From Bryobacterales bacterium (GTDB lineage: Bacteria; Acidobacteriota; Terriglobia; Bryobacterales; Bryobacteraceae), in assembly GCA_019261985.1 (NCBI GenBank), contig JAFAQY010000042.1:1-64000 (forward strand): a stretch of 64,000 nt of DNA, read 5' to 3'. Below, piece after piece: positions 44,002 through 53,017 of the stretch (position 1 is its first letter; each line of letters opens with the position of its first letter). Below the pieces are notes generated by a model. It was not told the origin of the DNA. It worked only from the letters and a program-made list of their open reading frames with translations, and ran no database searches. Made by a program: the position numbers and the translations under genes.

Positions 44002-45213
44002 TCAGTTCTCAAACGCTGTCCGTAGCTGTCCCACCAGCCACGCCAAATCCTCCTGCTCAATGATTAGCGGAGGCGCCAGACGAATTACGTGATCGTGAGT
44101 TTCCTTGCACAGCACGCCCAAATCTTTCAGGCGCTCGCAATACGGGCGCGCGGGACCTAGCAGCTCAATCCCGATAAGCAGGCCGCGGCCGCGGATTTCA
44201 TTGATGTGCGGATGATGAAGCTTGCGCAACTCGTAAAGCAGCCATGCGCCGAGCTCTTGCGAGCGCTCGGCCAGCCGCTCCTCTTCGAGCACGCGTAGCG
44301 CGGCGCGGGCCACGGCACAAGCCAGCGGATTCCCTCCGTAGGTGCTGCCGTGGCTGCCCGGACGGAAGACGTCCAAGACTTCGCGACTGGACACCACAGC
44401 GGAGACCGGATAAGTTCCGCCGGAGAGAGCCTTGCCCAGAATGAGCACGTCCGGCTGAACGTTCTCGGCGTGGCACGCGAGAAGATGCCCGGTGCGGCCG
44501 AGCCCGGTCTGAATCTCGTCCGCGACCAGCAGCACCCGTTCGCGGCGGCAGATCGCGGCGGCATCGCGGAGGAATCCATCCGGCGGAATCAGGATGCCCG
44601 CTTCACACTGGATTGGCTCGAATAAGAACGCGCACGTGCTCGCCGTGAGGGCGCGTTCAAGAGTCTCGGCATCACCGAAAGGAATTGTCACAAAGCCGGG
44701 CGTGAACGGTCCGAACCCGTCCTTGTACAGAGGCTCCGAAGAAAAACCCGTAATCGTGGTGGTGCGTCCGTGAAAGTTGTTTTCGCAGACAATGATTTCC
44801 GCCTGACCTAGCGGGATGCCCTTGCGCGTGTAACCCCAGCGGCGCGATGCCTTGATCGCGGTTTCCACAGCTTCCGCGCCCGTGTTCATGGGCAGCACCA
44901 TTTCCATTCCGCATGCTCGAGCGAGCTCGGATACAAAACGCGGGAGCTGATCGTTGCGGAAGGCGCGAGAAGTGAGCGTGACGCGCTCGGCCTGTTCCTT
45001 CAGCGCTTGGATGATACGCGGGTGGCAGTGGCCTTGATTCACTGCTGAGTAGGCGCTCAGGCAATCGAGATATTTTCGGCCGTCGACGTCGTACACCCAG
45101 GCTCCGGAGGCGTGCTCCACCACGACATCGAGAGGATGATAATTGTGCGCGCCCCACCGCTCCTCGATGGAAATCAGTTCTTCGGCCTGCGTTCTGGACT
45201 TCGCGTGGGCCAT
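44002..45213 (-). CDS. rocD: Ornithine aminotransferase
   Basis: The 403-residue class III PLP enzyme has the OAT-specific opening ERWGAHNYHPLDVVVEHASG. It also has NTGAEAVETAIKASRRWGY, the PLP-Asp region VADEIQTGLGRTG and the Schiff-base Lys in LILGKALSGG. It converts ornithine to glutamate-5-semialdehyde, which cyclises to pyrroline-5-carboxylate. The ATG at 45213 overlaps the proC stop (TGATG), so translation is coupled to the enzyme that uses its product. A longer frame to 45378 lies inside proC. Confidence 0.94.
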   Translation of the reverse strand: MAHAKSRTQAEELISIEERWGAHNYHPLDVVVEHASGAWVYDVDGRKYLDCLSAYSAVNQGHCHPRIIQALKEQAERVTLTSRAFRNDQLPRFVSELARACGMEMVLPMNTGAEAVETAIKASRRWGYTRKGIPLGQAEIIVCENNFHGRTTTITGFSSEPLYKDGFGPFTPGFVTIPFGDAETLERALTASTCAFLFEPIQCEAGILIPPDGFLRDAAAICRRERVLLVADEIQTGLGRTGHLLACHAENVQPDVLILGKALSGGTYPVSAVVSSREVLDVFRPGSHGSTYGGNPLACAVARAALRVLEEERLAERSQELGAWLLYELRKLHHPHINEIRGRGLLIGIELLGPARPYCERLKDLGVLCKETHDHVIRLAPPLIIEQEDLAWLVGQLRTAFEN

Positions 45214-46124
45214 CAGTGGCCGCCGCCGGAGCCGGCTCGGTGGCTGGCGGAGTTCTCGGATATTTTCGAAGTGGATGCGCCCAATTGGGCCGCGATCTTG
45301 GTGGCTTCCTCCACGGCGCGCGCGAGCACCGAACGGATGCGCCCGTCCTCCAGCATGAGCAAGCCTCCGATGGTGCAACCGGCCGGAGTAGTGACATCGT
45401 CGCGTAGAGCCGCGGGATGGCGGCCGGAATCCAGCACCATCTTCGCGGCTCCGAGGGCCGTTTGGGCTACAAGCGTCAGGGCAAGCTGCCGCGGCAGGCC
45501 CACGCGGACGCCTGCATCCGCGAGCGCCTCCATAATCAGAAACTGATAGCCGGGTCCGCTTCCGCTAAGCGCGGTTACGGCGTTGAAGTGGACTTCGTCG
45601 AGCGGCAGGCACTTGCCGACGCCTTCAAATATTCGCTCAGCCCGGTCGAGATGAATTTTGGAAGCGCTAGATCCGGCGCAGACGACGGTCATGCCTTCGC
45701 CCACGATGGCGGGCGTGTTCGGCATGGCGCGCACAACCGGGTTTTCCGTGCCGAGGAGCGATTCGATCCGGTCCGTGGACACGCCGGCGAGGATCGAGAT
45801 CAGCAGCGTGTCGCGCCGCAGTCCGGCGTTTCGCAAACTGGCGAGCACGACCGGCGCATCGGCCGGCTTGACACAGATCAAAATGAGGTCCGCGGCCGGG
45901 ACGCGACGGCCATAATCCGTTTCGACCGGAACGCCCAACGTCTCCGCAGCTTTGGAACATGCGGACGGGTTTTTATCGGCAGCCCAAATGCGGTCCGCGC
46001 CGACGACACCGCTTGCGATCAGGCCTCGTATGAGGGTTTGCCCCATAACTCCGGCGCCGATTACGCCGAGCGTCATGCCGTCCGCGACAACGGGAGTATT
46101 TGAAGACAGAGAATGCTTTGACAT
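45213..46124 (-). CDS. proC: Pyrroline-5-carboxylate reductase
   Basis: The 303-residue protein has the Rossmann start LGVIGAGVMGQTLIRGL. NADPH-site and substrate features are CVKPADAPVVL, SILAGVSTDRIESLLG, RAMPNTPAIVGEGMTV and the C-terminal ALSGSGPGYQFLIMEALADAG with DDVTTPAGCTIGGL. It reduces pyrroline-5-carboxylate to proline. Together with the coupled rocD it forms an ornithine-to-proline route. The tail (SKISENSASHRAGSGGGH) is a low-complexity extension. An N-terminal extension of about 15 residues precedes the fold. Confidence 0.95.
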   Translation of the reverse strand: MSKHSLSSNTPVVADGMTLGVIGAGVMGQTLIRGLIASGVVGADRIWAADKNPSACSKAAETLGVPVETDYGRRVPAADLILICVKPADAPVVLASLRNAGLRRDTLLISILAGVSTDRIESLLGTENPVVRAMPNTPAIVGEGMTVVCAGSSASKIHLDRAERIFEGVGKCLPLDEVHFNAVTALSGSGPGYQFLIMEALADAGVRVGLPRQLALTLVAQTALGAAKMVLDSGRHPAALRDDVTTPAGCTIGGLLMLEDGRIRSVLARAVEEATKIAAQLGASTSKISENSASHRAGSGGGH

Positions 46125-46189
46125 TGTGAGTTCTTTCGATTCTAATACGGCGGGTCAAATCGCAAAACGGTTTTTGCGACTATTGAGGG

Positions 46190-46600
46190 GTGCTGAAACG
46201 AACTGAGCGGGTTGAGATTCGCCCCGCCGCAAAGGCAGACATGGCGGGCATCCGCAGCCTGATCCGTTTGTATCCGAAACAACTGGTGCAGCAGGATCTG
46301 CCGCGCGTGAGTTCTTTCTTCATTGCGTGCTCGGGCGGAAGACTGGTCGGATGCTGTGCGCTCCAAATTTACTCAAAGCGAATGGCCGAGGTGCGCAGCC
46401 TGGCGGTTCATCCCGATTTCCGAGAGGCGGGGGTGGCGTCGAGACTGGTACAGTGCTGTATCGAGCGAGCCAAACAGCGCGGGATCAAAGAAGTATTCGC
46501 GGTGACGAGCGCGACGTCATTTTTTGGACGGCTCGGGTTTGTTACGTTCCGGCGCGAGAAAACAGCGATGTTTTATGAGCTGGCGCCCATGCTGGAGTAA
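46190..46600 (+). CDS. GNAT N-acetyltransferase, resembling short N-acetylglutamate synthases
   Basis: The 136-residue GNAT protein has EIRPAAKADMAGIRSLIRLY at its start and the acetyl-CoA loop VRSLAVHPDFREAGVASRLVQ, then KEVFAVTSATSFFGRLGF. This pattern resembles the short ArgA-like N-acetylglutamate synthases. Being divergent from proC-rocD, a role in arginine or ornithine metabolism is plausible but not shown. The GTG start has no well-placed Shine-Dalgarno, and no better start keeps the first strand. Confidence 0.78.
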   Translation: MLKRTERVEIRPAAKADMAGIRSLIRLYPKQLVQQDLPRVSSFFIACSGGRLVGCCALQIYSKRMAEVRSLAVHPDFREAGVASRLVQCCIERAKQRGIKEVFAVTSATSFFGRLGFVTFRREKTAMFYELAPMLE

Positions 46601-46628
46601 GCGGATGCCGAGCGCTTTTGCGGCAGCA

Positions 46629-48182
46629 TCACAGTGGAATGTTGCCGTGCTTTTTTCGCGGCGACGAATCTACCTTCGTCTCCAGCATTTTCAGGGCGCG
46701 GATCACGCGCGGCCGGGTTTGACGCGGCTCGATCACGTCATCCACAAACCCGTGTTCGGCGCTGACAAATGGATTTGCAAAACGGTCGCGAAATTCTTCT
46801 GTTTTCGCGCGGCGCACGGCCTCTTGTTCCTCGCCCGTCGCCGCGGCCGCGATTTCGCGGCGGTATACGATATTCACCGCGGCTTCCGGTCCCATCACGG
46901 CAATCTCCGCCGAGGGCCATGCCAGGTTCACGTCGGTGCGTAAGTGCTTCGACCCCATAACGCAGTATGCGCCGCCGTAGGCCTTGCGCGTAATCACGGT
47001 CACCTTCGGCACGGTGGCTTCGGCAAATGCGTAGAGGAGCTTCGCTCCATGGCGGATGATCCCGCCGAATTCCTGAGCAGTGCCCGGAAGAAAACCGGGG
47101 ACGTCCTCAAACGTCAGAATCGGAATTTGAAACGCGTCGCAAAACCGCACGAAGCGCGCGCCTTTCACGGATGAATCGATATCCAGGCAACCGGCGAGAA
47201 ACGCCGGCTGATTGGCCACCACCCCCACCACGCGCCCGTCCATGCGAGCGAAGCCGGTGACGATATTTTTGGCCCAGTGCTCCTGTACCTCGAAAAAGCG
47301 GCCGTCGTCGATGACGCGGCGGATCACGTCCTTCATGTCGTAGGGCACGCCTGAGGATTCGGGAACCAGCGAATCCAGTGCCGCATCTTCGCGATCCGCC
47401 GGGTCCGTGCAGGCCATATGCGCCGGGCCGTCAAGATTGTTCTGCGGAAGATAGCTCATCAGCTCGCGGATCATCGCCAGGCATTCCGCGTCGTCGTGCG
47501 CCAGAAAATGCGCCACGCCGCTTACGGAATTATGCGTCATCGCGCCACCGAGCGCTTCCTTGGTGACGTCTTCATGTGTCACCGTCTTAATCACGTCTGG
47601 GCCGGTGATGAACATGTAACTAACGCCTTCTACCATGAAGACGAAATCCGTGAGGGCAGGCGAGTACACAGCGCCGCCAGCGCACGGTCCCATGATGGCG
47701 GAGATCTGGGGTATCACTCCGCTCGAAAGCGTGTTGCGCAGGAAAATATCGGCGTAGCCGGCGAGCGAAAGCACGCCTTCCTGAATACGCGCGCCCCCAG
47801 AATCGTTCAAACCGATAACCGGCGCGCCGGTTTTGAGCGAGAGGTCCATGATCTTCATGATCTTTTTTGCGTTCGTCTCCGAAAGAGAGCCGCCAAACAC
47901 CGTGAAGTCCTGCGCGAATACGTATACAGGGCGGCCATGAATCATTCCCCACCCGGTGACAAATCCGTCGCCGTCGACGATCTGGTCCTCCATGCCGAAA
48001 TCGCGCGAGCGGTGGCGCACAAGCTTATCGGTTTCCTCGAATGAGCCTTCATCCAGCAGCAGATCGATGCGCTCCCGCGCGGAGAGCTTGCCCTCTTTAT
48101 GTTGGCGGCCGCGGCGCTCTTCGCCTCCGCCCGCCTCGGCCGCGGCATGACGGCGGCGCAGTTCGGCTAATCGTTCTGACAT
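46629..48182 (-). CDS. Acyl-CoA carboxylase beta subunit (propionyl-CoA carboxylase type)
   Basis: The 517-residue protein is a carboxyltransferase of the PccB/AccD5 type: [88 protein letters not shown], and the family end RKKHGNIPL. It moves CO2 from biotin to propionyl-CoA or a similar acyl-CoA. No biotin carboxylase or carrier gene is nearby, so its partners must be elsewhere. The ATG at 48182 is preferred over a GTG two codons upstream. Confidence 0.94.
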   Translation of the reverse strand: MSERLAELRRRHAAAEAGGGEERRGRQHKEGKLSARERIDLLLDEGSFEETDKLVRHRSRDFGMEDQIVDGDGFVTGWGMIHGRPVYVFAQDFTVFGGSLSETNAKKIMKIMDLSLKTGAPVIGLNDSGGARIQEGVLSLAGYADIFLRNTLSSGVIPQISAIMGPCAGGAVYSPALTDFVFMVEGVSYMFITGPDVIKTVTHEDVTKEALGGAMTHNSVSGVAHFLAHDDAECLAMIRELMSYLPQNNLDGPAHMACTDPADREDAALDSLVPESSGVPYDMKDVIRRVIDDGRFFEVQEHWAKNIVTGFARMDGRVVGVVANQPAFLAGCLDIDSSVKGARFVRFCDAFQIPILTFEDVPGFLPGTAQEFGGIIRHGAKLLYAFAEATVPKVTVITRKAYGGAYCVMGSKHLRTDVNLAWPSAEIAVMGPEAAVNIVYRREIAAAATGEEQEAVRRAKTEEFRDRFANPFVSAEHGFVDDVIEPRQTRPRVIRALKMLETKVDSSPRKKHGNIPL

Positions 48183-48221
48183 ATTCACGCGTAAGAGATT
48201 AGGGTAACTCGCGATCCGGTG

Positions 48222-48524
48222 CTAATGGTCCGATTCACGCAGAAACTCATAGCGTTCAATGGCGGCGGCGCAACATCTGTGGTGTTTGCGCAGCAGCGTG
48301 CCTGCGCAAAACAAGCGCACCACGCGACCGTGGCTTCGGTGTTGAAAAAGCTGAATGATGTACTCCACATACTGGCCCGGCTGAACCGCGATTTCGCCCG
48401 TAAAGGCAACTCCGCTGGAACTCACGTTGCAGGTTTCGCCTTCCACTCCCGCAGCGCTCCGCGGCGATACGATTTTCAAAGGCAGTTTCAAAGGGAAACG
48501 CCGGCTCCTCCGTTGATCAGGCAC
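48222..48524 (-). CDS. PilZ domain protein
   Basis: The 100-residue protein begins RRSRRFPLKLPLKI, close to the c-di-GMP-binding RxxxR of PilZ domains. NVSSSGVAFTGEIAVQPGQ follows, matching the second D/NxSxxG motif. It probably binds cyclic di-GMP and acts in surface behaviour or signalling. The start is GTG. It lies 39 nt upstream of the carboxylase gene on the same strand. Confidence 0.82.
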   Translation of the reverse strand: MPDQRRSRRFPLKLPLKIVSPRSAAGVEGETCNVSSSGVAFTGEIAVQPGQYVEYIIQLFQHRSHGRVVRLFCAGTLLRKHHRCCAAAIERYEFLRESDH

Positions 48525-48620
48525 TAGTATCTGACGTTTGCATATAGCTTGTACGCGGTCAATCGTAAAAATTACGAATTACGGCCGCAGAAGGACGATG
48601 CGATAACCTGAAAGTTGCCC

Positions 48621-50555
48621 ATGAGTAGCGTACAAATAACCCTTCCGGACGGAAGTGTTCAAAGCATCGCGGCGGGGACGCGGCCGATCGATGTGGCGCG
48701 CTGGATCAGCCCCCGCCTGGCGGATGACGCCGTCGTCGCGCGCGTAAACGGCCAATTATGGGATCTTACCCGGGGACTGGATTCCGACGCGAAGCTCGAG
48801 ATACTTACACCCAAGAACTCAGAATCGCTTGAAGTTTACCGCCACTCGACCGCCCATTTGCTGGCCGCAGCCGTGCTGGAGTTGTTCCCGGAGACGAAGC
48901 TTGGCATCGGGCCGCCCATAGAAACGGGGTTCTATTACGATTTCCAGCGTGACGAGCCATTCACGCCGGACGATCTCGAGAAAATCGAAACGCGCATGTG
49001 GGAGATTCAAGCGCGCGATCTGCCGTACGAGCGCAAGTACACACCCAAGCCCGAGGGGCTGAAGCTGTATGCGGACCAGCCCATGAAAATCGAGCTGATA
49101 AACGAGCGCGCGGGCGATATATTTTCCGAGTACACCCTGGGCCCGAATTTCATCGATTTCTGCCGCGGTCCGCACATTCCGTCAACGAAAAAGATCAAGG
49201 CTTTCAAGCTGCTGTCGATCGCCGGGGCGTATTGGAAGGGCGACGAGCACAATCAGCGCCTGCAACGGATTTACGGGACCGCCTTTTTCAGTAAAAAGGA
49301 TCTGGAAGAGTATCTGAATAAGCTCGAAGAGGCCAAGCGGCGCGATCATCGCAAGCTCGGGCAGGAGCTGGATTTATTCAGCATTCAGGATCTGGCCGGG
49401 CCGGGTTTGGTTTTCTTCCACCCCAAGGGAGCAATCATTCGTAAGCTGATCGAGGACTGGATGCGCGACCAGTATCTCAAGCGGGGATATTCGTTGGTCT
49501 ACACGCCGCACGTCATGCGGGCCGATTTATGGAACACATCGGGACACCTCAAGAACTTCGGGGAGAACATGTTCGCGGGCATGGAACTAGATGACGCCGA
49601 GTACCGGCTGAAGCCGATGAACTGCCCCGGGCACATCCTCATTTATCGCGATAAGCTGCGCAGCTACCGCGAATTGCCGGTGCGGCTGGGCGAATTGGGC
49701 ACTGTGTATCGTTATGAGCGCAGCGGCACCATGCACGGCTTGCTGCGCGTACGCGGGTTCACGCAAGACGATGCACACATCTTCTGTACTCCGGGCCAAA
49801 TCGAAGATGAAGTGGTGGGCTGCCTCGAGTTCGCGATGGACGTGCTGAAGACGTTCGGCTTCGACCAGTACGATGCCGAAATCTCGACCTGGGATGGCGG
49901 CGCGAGCGGAAAATACATGGGCACCGCCGAAGAATGGGACATCGCCGAGAAGGCGCTGATGAGGGCGGTGGAGCGGCTGCACATAAACGCACCTGTTATT
50001 CGCGACGAAGCGGCTTTCTATGGCCCGAAGATCGACGTGAAATTATTGGACGCGCTCGGGCGGAAATGGCAGCTTTCAACGGTCCAGTTCGACTTCAACC
50101 TGCCCCGGCGTTTCGAGCTCGAATATGTCGCCGAGGACGGGAAAAAGCACCAGCCGCTAATGGTCCATCGCGCCTTGTACGGCAGCGTCGAGCGGTTTTT
50201 CGGCACGCTGGTCGAGCACTATGCGGGGGCATTTCCTGTTTGGCTGGCCCCCGTACAAGCGGTGGTGATGCCGATCACCGATCGGCAGCTCGAGTACGCT
50301 CGTAGCGTGCATGAGCGCTTGGAAGCAGCCGGTTTCCGCGTCCAGCTTGACGATCGCAAGGAAAAAGTGAACCTCAAGATCCGGGAGGCGCAGGTGCAGA
50401 AGACGCCGTACATGCTGGTGGTCGGCGATCGCGAAGCGGAGTCCGGCACTGTTGCCGTCCGCCACCGCAAGCACGCCGACATGGGCGCGAAGCCGCTGGA
50501 TCAGTTCATTGCGGACCTGCGCGCCGCGGTGGATTTGAAAGTGGCCACCGACTAG
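48621..50555 (+). CDS. thrS: Threonine--tRNA ligase
   Basis: The 644-residue class II synthetase has an N-terminal TGS domain (about 1-62, ITLPDGSVQSIAAGTRPIDVA), the second editing-like domain with EVYRHSTAHLLAAAVLELFP and the catalytic core (MRADLWNTSGHLKNFGENMF, MNCPGHILIYR). The anticodon-binding domain ends the protein. Zinc ligands are expected in the MNCPGH region and later His residues. It charges tRNA-Thr. No T-box or terminator-like leader is evident upstream; TCGTAA-aaa-TTACGA near 48563 is a weak stem. Confidence 0.96.
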   Translation: MSSVQITLPDGSVQSIAAGTRPIDVARWISPRLADDAVVARVNGQLWDLTRGLDSDAKLEILTPKNSESLEVYRHSTAHLLAAAVLELFPETKLGIGPPIETGFYYDFQRDEPFTPDDLEKIETRMWEIQARDLPYERKYTPKPEGLKLYADQPMKIELINERAGDIFSEYTLGPNFIDFCRGPHIPSTKKIKAFKLLSIAGAYWKGDEHNQRLQRIYGTAFFSKKDLEEYLNKLEEAKRRDHRKLGQELDLFSIQDLAGPGLVFFHPKGAIIRKLIEDWMRDQYLKRGYSLVYTPHVMRADLWNTSGHLKNFGENMFAGMELDDAEYRLKPMNCPGHILIYRDKLRSYRELPVRLGELGTVYRYERSGTMHGLLRVRGFTQDDAHIFCTPGQIEDEVVGCLEFAMDVLKTFGFDQYDAEISTWDGGASGKYMGTAEEWDIAEKALMRAVERLHINAPVIRDEAAFYGPKIDVKLLDALGRKWQLSTVQFDFNLPRRFELEYVAEDGKKHQPLMVHRALYGSVERFFGTLVEHYAGAFPVWLAPVQAVVMPITDRQLEYARSVHERLEAAGFRVQLDDRKEKVNLKIREAQVQKTPYMLVVGDREAESGTVAVRHRKHADMGAKPLDQFIADLRAAVDLKVATD

Positions 50556-50760
50556 TTTCCTATTTGCACAAATGGGATCACCCCGCCGCTTGGACTGGCG
50601 TGGGGACACCTTGAATCGGTGCTATCGTGTGGACATGGCGTCCGGGACGCCTCCTGTCCGCGGAAAGGACCGAGTCCACTCGCATTCATCGCTGGTAACT
50701 TACGAACTTTCTTTCAGCCTGCAATAGCGGACGTCAGGCGCTATGAAAGGATGTTCCTCG

Positions 50761-52098
50761 ATGAAGAAATCTCTCCCGTGTCAACCAAGCTTCATCCAAT
50801 TGAAGCATCAAGCAAAAGACCTCCTCAAAGCATTTCGCATGGGGAACCAAGAAGCGCTGGCACAATTTCGTCAGTATCATGCTCGCTCGACCGAACGCGG
50901 TGCTGTGACGCTGCGCGATGCGCAATCAGTTGTGGCACGCCAGTACGGATTTGCGAGTTGGCCGAAGCTCAAGCAGCATGTAGAGCTGCTTACGAGTGTG
51001 GACACCCGCATTCAGAAGCTGCGAGCGGAATTTGCCGCCGGCGACCGCGACGCCAGGTTGCGTCTGCTCCGTCCGGCGCACTCGAAAATCCGATTCGCAA
51101 ACTACGATCCCGAAGCTCCGTCGCTCTCCGAGGCGGATGCGCGGTTACTCGTGGCGAACGAGGAAGGTTACGCGTACTGGAGTAAGTACGATAGTTTCCT
51201 CCACTTGGATCCGGCCGTGCAAGCCGCCATCGCCGCGGTCCGAACCGGCGACTTGGCAAAGCTGCGTGAAATTTTGCGTTCCGACGCCTCAGCCGCAGAT
51301 CCGAAATGGGTTCCCGGGTACACGCCCACCAAGGACCCGGTCCCGAATGATTCCATTCCGCTCTTCTGCATATCCGAAGCGGTCTGGCGCAGAACAAATC
51401 GAGCGGGGAACGATTACGAACTCGCACGCGAGCTTATCGCGGCCGGAGCCGACGTAGACGCAGAAGGCGGCTTACCGCTGGTGGGAGCGGTCAGCTTCAA
51501 CGCCGCCGGCGCAGTCCAAGCGCTTCTCGACGGAGGCGCGGCCGTGAACGGCGTCGATGACGATGGCGTACCAATGGCTTACCCGATTCATTTCGGCTTC
51601 GGAGCTATCGCCGAGTTGCTTGCCGCACGCGGTGCGCAGATCGACCTGCGCTTCGCGGCTGGTTTAGGCCGGCTCGATGCCGTCAAGAATTGGTTCAATC
51701 CGGATGGCTCATTGAAACCGGGCGCGGGCGCGTTAGCAGACCCGTACGGCTTCGAGAGTAAATTGAGGGGGCAGTCGCCGCTTCGTTGTGAGCGGACACG
51801 GCCGAACACCCTCAGCCAGGCGTTCTACTTCGCTTGCGTCAACGGCAAGCTCGACGTCGCCGATTTCTTGCTGTCCCAAGGGGCCGAAATTAATGCGATA
51901 GTTCCGGGACTGGATACGAAGGTGACAGTTCTTCATCGTATAGCCACAATGGACACAGCCGCAGAGCGGGTGATCCGGTTTTTGCTTGCACGTGGAGCAG
52001 ATCCATCAGTCCGCGATCGGCAGCACCAGGCAACACCTGCCGAGTGGGCGAGATACCATAACCGCGATGCAAATGCCAATTTGCTGGAATCCGCGTAA
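50761..52098 (+). CDS. Ankyrin-repeat protein
   Basis: AAAGGA lies upstream at usable distance from the ATG at 50761, giving 445 residues; the ATG at 50743 is the alternative. The N-terminal QAKDLLKAFRMGNQEALAQF and ARQYGFASWPKLKQHVE are typical of cytoplasmic ankyrin proteins of Acidobacteria. Ankyrin repeats follow, for example ELARELIAAGADVDAEGGLPL, VQALLDGGAAVNGVDDDG, LDVADFLLSQGAEINA and IRFLLARGADPSVRDRQHQATPAEWA. It probably binds another protein; the partner is unknown. It stands alone. Confidence 0.9.
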   Translation: MKKSLPCQPSFIQLKHQAKDLLKAFRMGNQEALAQFRQYHARSTERGAVTLRDAQSVVARQYGFASWPKLKQHVELLTSVDTRIQKLRAEFAAGDRDARLRLLRPAHSKIRFANYDPEAPSLSEADARLLVANEEGYAYWSKYDSFLHLDPAVQAAIAAVRTGDLAKLREILRSDASAADPKWVPGYTPTKDPVPNDSIPLFCISEAVWRRTNRAGNDYELARELIAAGADVDAEGGLPLVGAVSFNAAGAVQALLDGGAAVNGVDDDGVPMAYPIHFGFGAIAELLAARGAQIDLRFAAGLGRLDAVKNWFNPDGSLKPGAGALADPYGFESKLRGQSPLRCERTRPNTLSQAFYFACVNGKLDVADFLLSQGAEINAIVPGLDTKVTVLHRIATMDTAAERVIRFLLARGADPSVRDRQHQATPAEWARYHNRDANANLLESA

Positions 52099-52228
52099 TC
52101 GGTCAGGTGGGGCTAGCAGCAAGGCAGTGACCGAGCGCCTTCCAAATCTCGAATCGCGATGGGCGGAGCAATCCGCTTCAGAACGTTTTTGAAGGCGTTT
52201 CAGATGAGTCGCGCCGCAGCCGAGACAC

Positions 52229-52392
52229 TCACCTCAGGCTTCCTCGCGCGGACGACGCCGCAGCCACCTCGTCCGCGCGAGCGCCGGCGAGTATACCCGG
52301 CACCCGATATTTCCCTCATGGCAGGCATATTCGAAGAACGGATCAGTGGAACGGCTCAACGGCATCATGGTAGGTTCAGTCCACGCTCGATG
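52229..52392 (-). pseudogene. C-terminal remnant of a third HWEGDTLVVE-family gene
   Basis: The minus strand reads WTEPTMMPLSRSTDPFFEYACHEGNI. After a frameshift it continues ILAGARADEVAAASSARGSLR and stops at 52229. Both parts match the C-terminal end of the protein encoded at 39487-40530. Nothing before WTEP matches the family, so the rest is lost. In the remaining sequence from 52099 to 52489 I see no other gene. Confidence 0.65.
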
Positions 52393-52489
52393 GCGCCTCT
52401 GGGCGTAAGCACAGCGTTTGAATGCGAATGGCGAAAACTACGGCACGGAGCGATTAATCTGGCAAGCGCTCGGGTGCCGTAAGGATACA

Positions 52490-52888
52490 CTATTTAGTCT
52501 TTTCCTCCAGGGCGCGAACCCGGTCTCGCAGCTCCGCGATCGCCTTGTCCCGGTCATGAATCAGTTCCTCTATGCGCTCGGCCGTCTTATTCAATCCGCC
52601 AATGGAAAGCGACCCGGAAACGATGGTCGTGGAGTGGCGCCTCGTGACCTGTTCGATGCGCTGCACCTGCTCGCGTGTTTCATTGCGGAAGTCGTGTAAC
52701 TCCCGCGACAGACTCCCGGCTAATTGAATCACGAGTTCGCGAAACTGTTCGAACTCGCGGTTGATCGATTCCCGAAACTGTTCCAGATCACGCTTCGTAG
52801 TCTCACGAAGCTCCTCACGAAGCTGCTCACGAAGCTGCTCTAAATCTCGTTTCGTGGCCGGGGCACTGCCATTATTGGGTGTAGACAT
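52490..52888 (-). CDS. Coiled-coil protein, unknown function
   Basis: The 132-residue protein is almost entirely charged helix: KRDLEQLREQLREELRETTK repeats as KRDLEQFRESINREFEQFRE, followed by HDFRNETREQVQRIEQV and a final coiled coil ending ALEEKTK. The N-terminal repeats are mirrored in DNA by a tandem CACGAAGCTGCT-like unit (about 52800-52845). It has no signal or membrane segment. It probably forms a homo-oligomeric rod; the role is unknown. Confidence 0.7.
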   Translation of the reverse strand: MSTPNNGSAPATKRDLEQLREQLREELRETTKRDLEQFRESINREFEQFRELVIQLAGSLSRELHDFRNETREQVQRIEQVTRRHSTTIVSGSLSIGGLNKTAERIEELIHDRDKAIAELRDRVRALEEKTK

Positions 52889-53017
52889 AAGAACCGAATT
52901 GTTTACGGCAGAAGCGGCGTTACCCTCCTCGCACGATCCTCCCTTTTAGAGTCTAACAATCCCGCACGTTCCGTTATTAAGACCGGGCAGAGCGTGGCTC
53001 GCGTGCTCCGGCTGCCT

